This document shows, piece after piece, positions 38,334-46,195 of a stretch of DNA of 64,000 nt. A program made the translations under genes and the position numbers. The notes below the pieces were generated by a model, which saw only the letters and a program-made list of their open reading frames with translations, had not been told where the DNA came from and ran no database searches. The DNA is from Microbacterium halophytorum (GTDB lineage: Bacteria; Actinomycetota; Actinomycetes; Actinomycetales; Microbacteriaceae). The stretch lies in NCBI RefSeq assembly GCF_002970975.1, contig NZ_PNFA01000009.1, positions 62,001 through 126,000 of the forward strand, given 5' to 3'. How positions within the stretch are numbered: position 1 is the stretch's first letter; each line of letters begins with the position of its first letter.

Positions 38334-39148
38334 CGATGAACGACGCTCACGCGCCGGGGGCCCAGGCCCCCGGCGCGTGGCCGATCCGTCTGACGGACGC
38401 ATCGGTCACCTACCCCAACGGCACCGCCGCCCTGAAGAACGTCTCGCTGACGATCGAGCCGGGCGAGATGGTCTCGGTCGTCGGCCTGTCCGGATCGGGC
38501 AAGTCGACGCTCATCCGCACGATCAACGGTCTCGTCCCCGTCACGGGCGGCACCGTGCAGGTCGGCCCGCACGAGGTGTCGGCGCTCAAGGGGCGCGGCC
38601 TGCGCGAGCTGCGCGGCAGCGTCGGCATGATCTTCCAGGCGTTCAACCTCGCCGAGCGCGTCGACGTGTACCGCAACACCCTCGTCGGCCGCTTCGCGCG
38701 CGCCGGATGGCTCCGGTCGCTGTTCGGCGTCGCGAGCCGCACCGACCGCGAGATCGCGCTGGCCGCCCTCGACTCCGTCGGTATGCTCGAGAAGGTCTGG
38801 ACCCGCGCTGGTTCGCTCTCGGGCGGCCAGAAGCAGCGCGTCGCGATCGCGCGCGCCCTCTCGCAGGAGCCGCGCGTCATGCTCGCCGACGAGCCCGTCG
38901 CGAGCCTCGACCCGCCCACGGCGCACTCCGTGATGCACGAGCTCACGCGCCTCAACGCCGAGCGCGGCCTGACCGTGCTCGTGAACCTGCATCTCATGGA
39001 TCTCGCCCGCGACTACACGACCCGGATGATCGGCCTGCGCGCCGGCGAGGTCGTGTACGACGGGCCGGCCGCCTCGGCGACCGACGCCGATTTCGAGCGG
39101 ATCTACGGCAGGAGCATCCGGCCGCAGGACCGCCTGGGGGCCTCGTGA
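38330..39148 (+). CDS. phnC: Phosphonate-type ABC transporter ATP-binding protein
   Basis: A 272-residue ABC ATPase. Walker A is [14 protein letters not shown] (about 50-60), with a [19 protein letters not shown]-loop. The signature is [16 protein letters not shown], Walker B is [13 protein letters not shown], and the H-loop is [10 protein letters not shown]. It is the PhnC-type subunit that energises the two permeases following. The ATG overlaps the phnD stop. Confidence 0.95.
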   Translation: MTMNDAHAPGAQAPGAWPIRLTDASVTYPNGTAALKNVSLTIEPGEMVSVVGLSGSGKSTLIRTINGLVPVTGGTVQVGPHEVSALKGRGLRELRGSVGMIFQAFNLAERVDVYRNTLVGRFARAGWLRSLFGVASRTDREIALAALDSVGMLEKVWTRAGSLSGGQKQRVAIARALSQEPRVMLADEPVASLDPPTAHSVMHELTRLNAERGLTVLVNLHLMDLARDYTTRMIGLRAGEVVYDGPAASATDADFERIYGRSIRPQDRLGAS

Positions 39149-39939
39149 CGCTGACGGTTCCGCCGAAGCCGCGCACGTGGCCGAAGACAGCGCTGATCGC
39201 CGCGGCGTTCCTCGCCTTCACGGTGCTGACGTGCCTGCCCGCGATCGGCGGCGTGGAGCTCGACTTCGCGTCGATCGCGAAGAACTGGCGCAACGGCGCG
39301 ACCAAGATGGCGCAGCTGCTGCAGCCGGACTTCGCGTTCCTGCCCCGCACGATCGCGCCCATGCTCGAGACGCTGCAGATGGCGTTCGTCGGCGCCGTGT
39401 TCGCCGCCGTCGCCTCCGTGCCTCTCACGCTCTGGGCGGCCCGCCCCACCAACCCGAACGGCATCGCGCGCCGGCTCGTGCGGGTGCTGATCAACGTCAT
39501 CCGGGCCGTTCCCGACCTCGTCTGGGCGACGATCCTCGTCGCGCTCACGGGTGTCGGCGCGCTGCCCGGGCTGCTGACCCTGTTCCTGTTCGACATCGGC
39601 GTGATCGTGAAGCTCGTCTCCGAGGCGATCGACTCCGACGAGCACCCCTACCTCGAGGCGGGTCGCGCGGCGGGCGGCACGCAGTTCCAACTGAACCGCG
39701 CGCTCGCTCTGCCGCAGTCGCTGCCGCTGTTCTGGAACCAGTGGCTGTACGCGCTCGAGCTGAACGTGCGCATCTCGGCGGTGCTCGGCATCGTCGGCGC
39801 CGGCGGCATCGGCCGCCTGCTCAACGAGCGCTTCGGCTTCTACGCGTACGACGACGTGTCGATCATCATCCTGGAGATCCTCGTGGTCGTCGTCCTCATC
39901 GAGGTGTGCTCGAACCTGCTGCGACGGAGGCTGACATGA
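39145..39939 (+). CDS. phnE: Phosphonate-type ABC transporter permease 1
   Basis: A 264-residue inner-membrane permease with about six helices. The BPD-transp signature is in [20 protein letters not shown], with [20 protein letters not shown] near the end (EAA loop of PhnE type). The GTG overlaps the phnC stop (GTGA), giving tight coupling. It pairs with the second permease next to it. Confidence 0.92.
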   Translation: MTLTVPPKPRTWPKTALIAAAFLAFTVLTCLPAIGGVELDFASIAKNWRNGATKMAQLLQPDFAFLPRTIAPMLETLQMAFVGAVFAAVASVPLTLWAARPTNPNGIARRLVRVLINVIRAVPDLVWATILVALTGVGALPGLLTLFLFDIGVIVKLVSEAIDSDEHPYLEAGRAAGGTQFQLNRALALPQSLPLFWNQWLYALELNVRISAVLGIVGAGGIGRLLNERFGFYAYDDVSIIILEILVVVVLIEVCSNLLRRRLT

Positions 39940-40775
39940 CCGCCCCTACGATGACGCCCGCGAAGCTCGCCGTGCCGAAGCCGCCGTCGAAGGTCGCCGT
40001 CACGACGTGGAGCATCGTCGTCGGCGCCGCGTTCCTGATCGCAACGGCCACCCTCGACATCGACTGGGCGGCGCTGGTCGCCCTGCCTCGCGAGTCGTGG
40101 GAGTACGCGAACCTGATGTTCGCGCCGCCCGACTGGGAGAAGCTCCCCCGCGCCCTGTTCGAGATGTGGCGCTCGATCTCGATGGCGTGGCTCGGCGCGA
40201 TCCTCTGCGTCGTGGCGTCGATCCCGCTCGGCATGCTCGCCGCGCACGGGGTCGGACCCCTGTGGCTCCGCGGCGCCCTGCGCGGAATCTTCGCCGTGAT
40301 CCGGGCCGTTCCCGAGGTGATCATCGCGCTCATCCTGCTGACCGTCACCGGCCTGACGCCCTTCACGGGCGCGCTCGCCCTCGGCATCGCCGGCATCGGC
40401 ACGCAGGGCAAGTGGGTGTACGAGACGATCGAGTCGCTGAACGACGACGCCGCCGAGGCCGTGTCCGCGGCCGGCGGCGGCAAGCTCGCGGTGCTGCGCT
40501 GGGCGCTGTGGCCGGCCGCCATGCCCGCGCTGATGTCGTTCGCTCTGTACCGGTTCGAGCTGGGCATCCGGATGTCGGCCGTGCTCGGCCTCGTCGGCGC
40601 CGGCGGAATCGGCTCTATGCTGTCGAACTACACGAACTACCGCGAGTGGCCGACGGTCGGCATGCTGCTGATCGTCGTGATCGCGGTCACGATGGTCGTC
40701 GACGCGATCTCGGGCGCGATCCGGCGCCGCATCATGGAAGGGGCCACAGCGCGTGGTGTGGAACGGAGCCGCTGA
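39936..40775 (+). CDS. phnE: Phosphonate-type ABC transporter permease 2
   Basis: A 279-residue paralogue of the preceding permease, with the EAA-type loop AEAVSAAGGGKLAVLRWALW and the family GIRMSAVLGLVGAGGIGSML segment. Six to seven helices are predicted. The ATG is preceded by GGAGG and overlaps the first permease stop. Two PhnE genes would form a heterodimer. The downstream regulator gene overlaps by 23 bases. Confidence 0.92.
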   Translation: MTAPTMTPAKLAVPKPPSKVAVTTWSIVVGAAFLIATATLDIDWAALVALPRESWEYANLMFAPPDWEKLPRALFEMWRSISMAWLGAILCVVASIPLGMLAAHGVGPLWLRGALRGIFAVIRAVPEVIIALILLTVTGLTPFTGALALGIAGIGTQGKWVYETIESLNDDAAEAVSAAGGGKLAVLRWALWPAAMPALMSFALYRFELGIRMSAVLGLVGAGGIGSMLSNYTNYREWPTVGMLLIVVIAVTMVVDAISGAIRRRIMEGATARGVERSR

Positions 40776-41613
40776 CGCTCCCCTGACGGCGCGGATCCGC
40801 GCGCTCGCCCCGTCTCTGGGGGCGGGCGAGCGCCGGGTCGCCGAGACGATCGCGGCCGGCCTCGCGACGACGGTCGAGTCGACGGCGCAGGACGTCGCGG
40901 ACGCGGCCGGCGTCGGGCGCGCGACCGTCGTGCGCACGTCGCAGACGCTCGGCTACGACGGCTACCCGCAGCTGCGCGTGGCGGCCGCGCGCGAGCTCGC
41001 CCTCGGGGCGCCGGATGAGGCCGCCGACGACCCGACGCTCGTCGGCACCGTGCGCGCACAGGTCGCGCGCTTCGCCGCCCGCCTCGACCACACGGTGTCC
41101 GGCCTCACGGAGGAGTCGCTCGCCGAGTTCATCCGGGCCCTCGACGCCTCCCCCCGCCTGCTCATCGTGGCCAACGGCCTGAGCTCGCCGCTGGGCCTCG
41201 ACCTGCAGATGCGCCTCACGGCGGCGGGGCGCCCCGCGGAGTTCATGTACGACCCGCTCGCCCAGCGCATCGCGGCCCGACAGCTGGCGCCGGATGACGC
41301 CTGCCTCGTCATCTCGGGGTCGGGCGCGAGCGAGGCCTCGCTCGCGTCGATGAGCGCCGCGAGCGAGGCCGGTGCGCGGACGCTGGCGATCACGTCGTTC
41401 GCGCGTTCGGCGGTGTCAGAGCAGGCGACGACCACACTCGTCGTGCCGCCCGTGAACGACTCGTTCCGCGACGAGCTCGTGCACACGTCGCGCGCCGCAC
41501 TCATGCTCGTGATCGAGTCGCTCGTCGACGCCCTCATCGCCCGCCGGGGCCCACGCGGCCGAGCCGCCCGCGACGCCGTGCTGAGGGAGCTCGGGGCGAC
41601 GATTCGGGAGTAG
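40753..41613 (+). CDS. MurR/RpiR family transcriptional regulator
   Basis: A 286-residue repressor. The N-terminal HTH_6 domain spans about 20-80 (TAQDVADAAGVGRATVVRT recognition helix, LGYDGYPQLR). The C-terminal SIS domain has LVISGSGASEASLASMSAAS and LAITSFARSAVSE. SIS-type regulators sense phosphosugars, which fits a phosphorylated substrate. GTG 40753 is nested in the permease gene end. It is the last gene of the operon and its likely target is the operator at 36566-36602. Confidence 0.9.
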   Translation: MVWNGAADAPLTARIRALAPSLGAGERRVAETIAAGLATTVESTAQDVADAAGVGRATVVRTSQTLGYDGYPQLRVAAARELALGAPDEAADDPTLVGTVRAQVARFAARLDHTVSGLTEESLAEFIRALDASPRLLIVANGLSSPLGLDLQMRLTAAGRPAEFMYDPLAQRIAARQLAPDDACLVISGSGASEASLASMSAASEAGARTLAITSFARSAVSEQATTTLVVPPVNDSFRDELVHTSRAALMLVIESLVDALIARRGPRGRAARDAVLRELGATIRE

Positions 41614-41701
41614 GGGCGGCTGCTCATGCGGCTGGCGATGCGCGGAGCGCGCCGGCACGAGCCCGCACCGCTCGCCACCAGCTCGAATCGTCCGCCGCCG
41701 C

Positions 41702-42175
41702 TTACTGCCCGACGGACGTGATACAGGCAAGACGTGACTCTGGCTGACACACACGACGGTGCGCCGCGCAAACCGCACCGAGCCGGTCGACGAGGTCGCC
41801 GTCGACCCCGACGTCACCCTCGCCCCAACCTGCGGGCCAGACTGTGACCAGCGCAGCGCCGAATACTCGGCCCTCCATCCGAATGCCGAGCTCTGCCAGC
41901 ACATGGTGGATCGGGTTCAGCGGGAACCAAGAATCTCCTGTGCCACCTTCTCCGTAGGAGAGCGTGAGTTCGGCTCCAGGCAGGCGCGGATCGCGCAGGG
42001 GCTCCACTCCGCACCAGTTGTGCACGTAGCGACGCGTCAGATCGTCGACGCGTTCATCCCCCGATGCGAAGCGGAACACCCGTGTCCGCGCATTCGACTC
42101 CACGACCAATGCTCCGTAGTGCAACGGCGGGAGCCCTGTCGCTCGGCTCTGCCGCCGCCACACGGGTACTACCAC
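41702..42175 (-). CDS. Hypothetical protein in a less GC-rich island (157 aa)
   Basis: Unrecognised 157-residue soluble protein. It has a Trp-rich SGDERVDDLTRRYVHNWCGV region, then PLNPIHHVLAELGIRM and VFGAALVTVWPAGWGEG segments. Base composition and codon use are less GC-extreme than in the transporter operon before it. It starts GTG, overlapping the DUF3846-like gene by 7 bases, and probably forms one transcript with it. It could be a phage- or plasmid-derived accessory gene. Confidence 0.5.
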   Translation of the reverse strand: MVVPVWRRQSRATGLPPLHYGALVVESNARTRVFRFASGDERVDDLTRRYVHNWCGVEPLRDPRLPGAELTLSYGEGGTGDSWFPLNPIHHVLAELGIRMEGRVFGAALVTVWPAGWGEGDVGVDGDLVDRLGAVCAAHRRVCQPESRLACITSVGQ

Positions 42176-42543
42176 GGGTACGCACGCGCCTCGGCTTCGA
42201 TTCGCTCAACTGTGGCCTTCTCAAGCCCCACCGTCTCCCCCTCGCTGTCAGTGGCGCCAGTGACGACGACGGGCCCCGTGAGCGCGAACGGCAGGTCGGC
42301 TCCGACCATGTGCAGGATGAAGGGCGACGGGCTGACAGCCCTGGACTTCTTGAGGTCCGCCTCTTCGTCGAACCACACGGCGAGTTGCTGAAGCGACGTC
42401 CGGCGACTCACGGGGTGGGTCACCCCGACGTATCCGCCGACCGCTTGTTGCAGCGCCGCCAGGCTGCCCTCCGATCCGTCGAGGTCGATCCGCTTCGTCG
42501 TGGCATTCGTCGCGATTCGCACCGCGATCCGTGGCTCACCCAT
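42169..42543 (-). CDS. DUF3846-like protein
   Basis: A 124-residue protein with the segment IDLDGSEGSLAALQQAVGGY, typical of DUF3846, a domain common in phage and plasmid genes whose function is unknown. The rest includes VGVTHPVSRRTSLQQLA and SPFILHMVGADLPFAL. The ATG at 42543 has a GGAAGGAG Shine-Dalgarno sequence 9 bases upstream, which rules out the longer frame. It is divergent from the NUDIX gene across 210 bp that contain a CAACGC/GCGTTG hairpin (42568-42595). Confidence 0.6.
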   Translation of the reverse strand: MGEPRIAVRIATNATTKRIDLDGSEGSLAALQQAVGGYVGVTHPVSRRTSLQQLAVWFDEEADLKKSRAVSPSPFILHMVGADLPFALTGPVVVTGATDSEGETVGLEKATVERIEAEARAYPW

Positions 42544-42753
42544 GGCGCACGTCTCCTTCCCATCGTCAACGCGGCGAGGTTCCGCTGCGTTGTTGCGAGG
42601 AAGGCTGCCACCTGACAACCCCTGGCGCAGCCCTCGCAGCCAAACCGTGACTCGTTGGCCGGCGCGAAGTACCCGACGCGCGGGATTGCGAACCGCTGTG
42701 TCGTTGGTCCGTGGGAAGCTATGGCTGCGTCGAACCGATATTCAAGGAGCCTC

Positions 42754-43146
42754 GTGAAGAAGCAGATCAATGTCGTCGGAGCCGTCATCGTGAAGGACGG
42801 CGAAGTGCTCTGCGCCCAACGAGGCACAGGATCGCTCGCCGGGCTGTGGGAGTTCCCGGGCGGAAAGATCGAACCGACCGAGACTGCTCGCGAGGCGTTG
42901 CAGCGAGAGATCACCGAAGAGCTGCTTTGCCGCGTCGAGGTCGGCGACGAGGTGACGACCACGGCCCACGAGTACGACTTCGGCATCGTGAACCTCACAA
43001 CCTTCTTCTGCGAGCTCATCGATGGCACTCCGAAGCTCACCGAGCACACGGAGGTGCGCTGGTTGCCCCCAGTGCGCATGGGTGAGATCGAGTGGGCGCC
43101 GGCCGACGTGCCGGCTGTTGATCTCGTGCAGGCCCGGTTCGCGTAG
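42754..43146 (+). CDS. MutT-like NUDIX (d)NTP pyrophosphohydrolase
   Basis: A 130-residue NUDIX protein. The box GGKIEPTETAREALQREITEE fits GX5EX7REUXEEXGU closely, preceded by AGLWEFPG as in 8-oxo-dGTP pyrophosphohydrolases. The GTG at 42754 has AGGAG six bases upstream; an earlier in-frame start would add unfamiliar residues. Its stop overlaps the start of the helicase by one base (TAGTG), so the two are translationally coupled, suggesting joint function. Confidence 0.88.
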   Translation: MKKQINVVGAVIVKDGEVLCAQRGTGSLAGLWEFPGGKIEPTETAREALQREITEELLCRVEVGDEVTTTAHEYDFGIVNLTTFFCELIDGTPKLTEHTEVRWLPPVRMGEIEWAPADVPAVDLVQARFA

Positions 43147-46052
43147 TGGGCCCGATCGACTACTTCGAGGGGGACTCGTTCGCCCTCGACGTCTCGTTCG
43201 GCTTCCTCGAGCGAACGCAAAACGCGCCCCAGCAGTTCCACCCCCAAGTCGTCGTCAACGACGGCGACCAAAATGTGCTCCACGCTATTCGCGAAGAGCT
43301 GGCCCGGTGTTCGACGTTCACGTTCTCCGTCGCCTTCGTCACGCCCCGAGCCGTAGCGATGCTGAAACAAGAGCTGTTGGACTTCACGGGGACCGGCCGG
43401 ATCATCACGTCCGACTACCAGTCGTTCAATCAGCCACGTGCTTTCGAGGAGTTGCTCGAGCTCACGCGTCATACCCGTGTCGAGGCGCTGGTGCACGAGT
43501 CACGCGCATTCCATCCGAAGGGCTACGTCTTCACTTCGGCGGATTCCGTCACCGCCATGATCGGCAGTTCTAACCTTACGGAGACGGCGCTCGCGTCGAA
43601 CCACGAGTGGAACCTCAAGGCGACGGCGGCCAGAGGGAGCGATCTCGGCGATCAGCTCACCCGCCTCGTGGAGCGCGAGGTCGAGGGCTCGCGGCCACTG
43701 ACACCTGAATGGATCGACGCATACCGCGCACGGTACGTCCCTCAAGCACCGCGGCCGCAGCGGTCTGCCGAGGCACCCCTCGGCGCCGAACAGGGCATGG
43801 CCGAACGGATCGAGCCGAATGCGATGCAGCAGGACGCGCTCCACAAGCTCAGGGCAGTTCGCGACGCAGGCAAGCGCAAGGCCCTGATCGTGTCCGCAAC
43901 CGGCACGGGAAAGACGATTCTCTCGGCGCTCGACGCGCGCGCTTGCAACCCGAGTCGGCTTCTCTTCGTCGTTCATCGAGAGCAGATTCTGGATCGAAGC
44001 ATCGAGGAGTACCGCCGCGTCCTGGGTGGGGTTCCGAGCGACTACGGCAAGTTCACGGGCCACGTGAAGGAGCACGATCGTCGGTACGTGTTCTCAACCG
44101 TGCAGACGCTCTCCCGCCACCTCGATACATTCGCTCCCGATACGTTCGACTACATCGTGATCGACGAGGCTCACCGCGCCGGCGCCGAGGGCCACCTTTC
44201 CGTTATCACTCACTTCACCCCGAAGTTCCTCCTCGGCATGACGGCGACACCAGAGCGCACAGACGACTTCAATGTCTTCGAGCTGTTCGACTACAACGTG
44301 CCCTACGAGATCCGGCTGCAACACGCTCTGGAAGAGAACATGCTGTCGCCGTTCCACTACTACGGCATCGCCGACATTGAGTACGACGACGACCGCACGA
44401 TCGATGCGAAGAGCGATCTGTCCGTGCTCGTCACGCCCGAGCGTTCGCGCCACCTCGTCGACGCACTCGAGAAGTACGCACAGGCGGGGGTCCAGCCGCG
44501 AGGGTTGATCTTCTGCAGCCGCATCGAAGAAGCCCAAGCGCTGTCCACGGCGCTCAACGAGCTGCAGTTCCGTGGACGCCGACTCCGCACGATCGCGCTC
44601 TCGAGCAATGACTCGCTTGAGCAGCGCGAAGCGCAGGTCGAGCGCCTCGAAGGCGGTGAGCTGGACTACATCCTGTCAGTCGACATCTTCAACGAGGGCG
44701 TCGACATCCCTTCGATCAATCAAATCGTGATGCTCCGCCAGACGAAGTCCGCGATCGTCTTCGTCCAGCAGCTCGGGCGCGGGCTTCGCAAGGACCTGCC
44801 CTCCGCCAAGGAGTACCTGGTCGTCATTGACTTCATCGGCAACTACGCAAACAACTACATGATCCCGATCGCGCTGTTCGGAGATAACTCGCTCAACAAG
44901 GAATCCTTGCGCAAGGAGTTGGTGACGTCCGCCGAACGCGGCGTGCTCCCGGGGCTTTCCAGCGTCCGATTCGACCGGATCGCCAACGAACGCGTGCTCG
45001 CCGCGATCAGCAGTGCCAGGCTCGATGGGATCCGGAAGCTCCGCGAGGCGGTGAAATCGATGCACGCGAGGGTCGGGCGGCTGCCCTTGCTCGCCGACTT
45101 CGTGGCGTACGAGTCCACGGATCCGGTCGTCCTCGCGACGCAGAAGAACCCTCCTCACTTCCCCGCGCTTGTCGCGTCCGCGCTCGGGCACACCACCGGC
45201 TTGTCGGCAAGCGAGGACAAGATGCTTGCCTTCGTGTCGAGAGAGATGTTCGCTGCGAAGCGCGCGCACGAGCTCACCGTGTTGCGGGCAATCCTGAAGG
45301 GCGAGCGAGTCGACGCGTCAAATGTCTCTGAGATCGCCGGCGACCCAACACCGACGGCGGCACGGAGCGCGGCACTCGCGCGCGTTCTGACGGGCGAGTT
45401 TCAAACGGCTCCGGAGATGGAGCAGTACGGCGGAGCTGTCATCGTCGCCGACGGATCGAGGCTGCGCCTATCCGACCGCTTTCACGCGTCATATTCCACC
45501 AACGCCACATTCCGATCTGCCATCGACGATCTCATCTCGACGGGCATCCCCCTCAATCGCGAGCGCTACGGCTCCGGCCATCTGGTGCCAGGCATGCAGT
45601 ACTCGAGAAAGGATGCGTGTCGGCTCCTGGGCTGGGACAACAACGAGCAGGGCGTGATCTACGGCTACAAGGTCCATCAGGCATCGGGAACCTGCCCGAT
45701 CTTCGTCACGTTGCATAAGAGTTCCGATGTCACGGCGAGCGTCGCGTACGAGGATGAACTCATTGATCCCTCGACGGTGCGCTGGTACACGCGGAGCAAG
45801 AGGACGCTGCAAACTCCCGAGGTGCGCGCTATCGTCGATCGGACGACCGAGCCGCACGTTTTCGTGAAGAAGGACGACGCCGAAGGATCGGATTTCTACT
45901 ACTTCGGTGCGGCACGCCCAGCGTCGCCGGAACAGACGACGATGCCGGGCACAAACGGACAGCCACTCGACGTCGTCCGGATGCTGCTACGGCTGGAAGC
46001 TCCGATCCCGCGCGGGCTCTTCGACTACTTCCACCCGACGATCGTCTCGTAA
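43146..46052 (+). CDS. PLD-like nuclease - SF2 helicase - DUF3427 protein
   Basis: A 968-residue fusion. The N-terminal 150 residues are PLD-like, with HPKGYVF (H123-x-K125) and GSSNLT. The SF2 helicase has Walker A SATGTGKT at 250-257, the DEAH box at 340-343, GMTATPERTD near 364, and motif VI VQQLGRGLRK near 540. The C-terminal DUF3427 covers about 800-960, including a YSRKDACRLLGWDNNEQGVI segment. The helicase is of the type found in restriction and defence loci; fusion to a PLD nuclease and coupling to NUDIX suggest a nucleic-acid-targeting accessory system. No adjacent methyltransferase or specificity subunit is present. Confidence 0.88.
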   Translation: MGPIDYFEGDSFALDVSFGFLERTQNAPQQFHPQVVVNDGDQNVLHAIREELARCSTFTFSVAFVTPRAVAMLKQELLDFTGTGRIITSDYQSFNQPRAFEELLELTRHTRVEALVHESRAFHPKGYVFTSADSVTAMIGSSNLTETALASNHEWNLKATAARGSDLGDQLTRLVEREVEGSRPLTPEWIDAYRARYVPQAPRPQRSAEAPLGAEQGMAERIEPNAMQQDALHKLRAVRDAGKRKALIVSATGTGKTILSALDARACNPSRLLFVVHREQILDRSIEEYRRVLGGVPSDYGKFTGHVKEHDRRYVFSTVQTLSRHLDTFAPDTFDYIVIDEAHRAGAEGHLSVITHFTPKFLLGMTATPERTDDFNVFELFDYNVPYEIRLQHALEENMLSPFHYYGIADIEYDDDRTIDAKSDLSVLVTPERSRHLVDALEKYAQAGVQPRGLIFCSRIEEAQALSTALNELQFRGRRLRTIALSSNDSLEQREAQVERLEGGELDYILSVDIFNEGVDIPSINQIVMLRQTKSAIVFVQQLGRGLRKDLPSAKEYLVVIDFIGNYANNYMIPIALFGDNSLNKESLRKELVTSAERGVLPGLSSVRFDRIANERVLAAISSARLDGIRKLREAVKSMHARVGRLPLLADFVAYESTDPVVLATQKNPPHFPALVASALGHTTGLSASEDKMLAFVSREMFAAKRAHELTVLRAILKGERVDASNVSEIAGDPTPTAARSAALARVLTGEFQTAPEMEQYGGAVIVADGSRLRLSDRFHASYSTNATFRSAIDDLISTGIPLNRERYGSGHLVPGMQYSRKDACRLLGWDNNEQGVIYGYKVHQASGTCPIFVTLHKSSDVTASVAYEDELIDPSTVRWYTRSKRTLQTPEVRAIVDRTTEPHVFVKKDDAEGSDFYYFGAARPASPEQTTMPGTNGQPLDVVRMLLRLEAPIPRGLFDYFHPTIVS

Positions 46053-46066
46053 GACGCGCCAGACCT

Positions 46067-46086
46067 ACCTCGTGGGCCTACGAGGT
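46067..46086 (+). terminator. Small hairpin after the helicase gene
   Basis: ACCTCGT (46067-46073) and ACGAGGT (46080-46086) pair around a six-base loop, 15 bases after the helicase stop. It is a possible terminator. Confidence 0.45.
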
Positions 46087-46150
46087 GTCTCGCCGGTCGA
46101 CCCGGCGGCGCGCCATATTGCGAGGCGCACGCAGACCGACCGCACGCACG

Positions 46151-46190
46151 CCGCGGGGGCACGCACCGCTCGCGATGCGTGCCCCCGCGG
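46151..46190. terminator. Bidirectional terminator between helicase and amidase genes
   Basis: CCGCGGGGGCACGCA (46151-46165) and its exact complement TGCGTGCCCCCGCGG (46176-46190) form a 15-bp stem with a 10-base loop between two converging genes. Confidence 0.85.
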
Positions 46191-46195
46191 GTCCG

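Noticed and set aside
37335..40775. C-P lyase-type phosphonate degradation
   Set aside because: Only transport genes are present; no phnG-M or phosphonatase is seen.
41702..46052. Prophage or integrative element with defined ends
   Set aside because: No integrase, tRNA target or att-like direct repeats seen; only an island-like composition is supported.
46151..46190. Regulatory RNA element
   Set aside because: A plain perfect hairpin between converging genes is best explained as a terminator.
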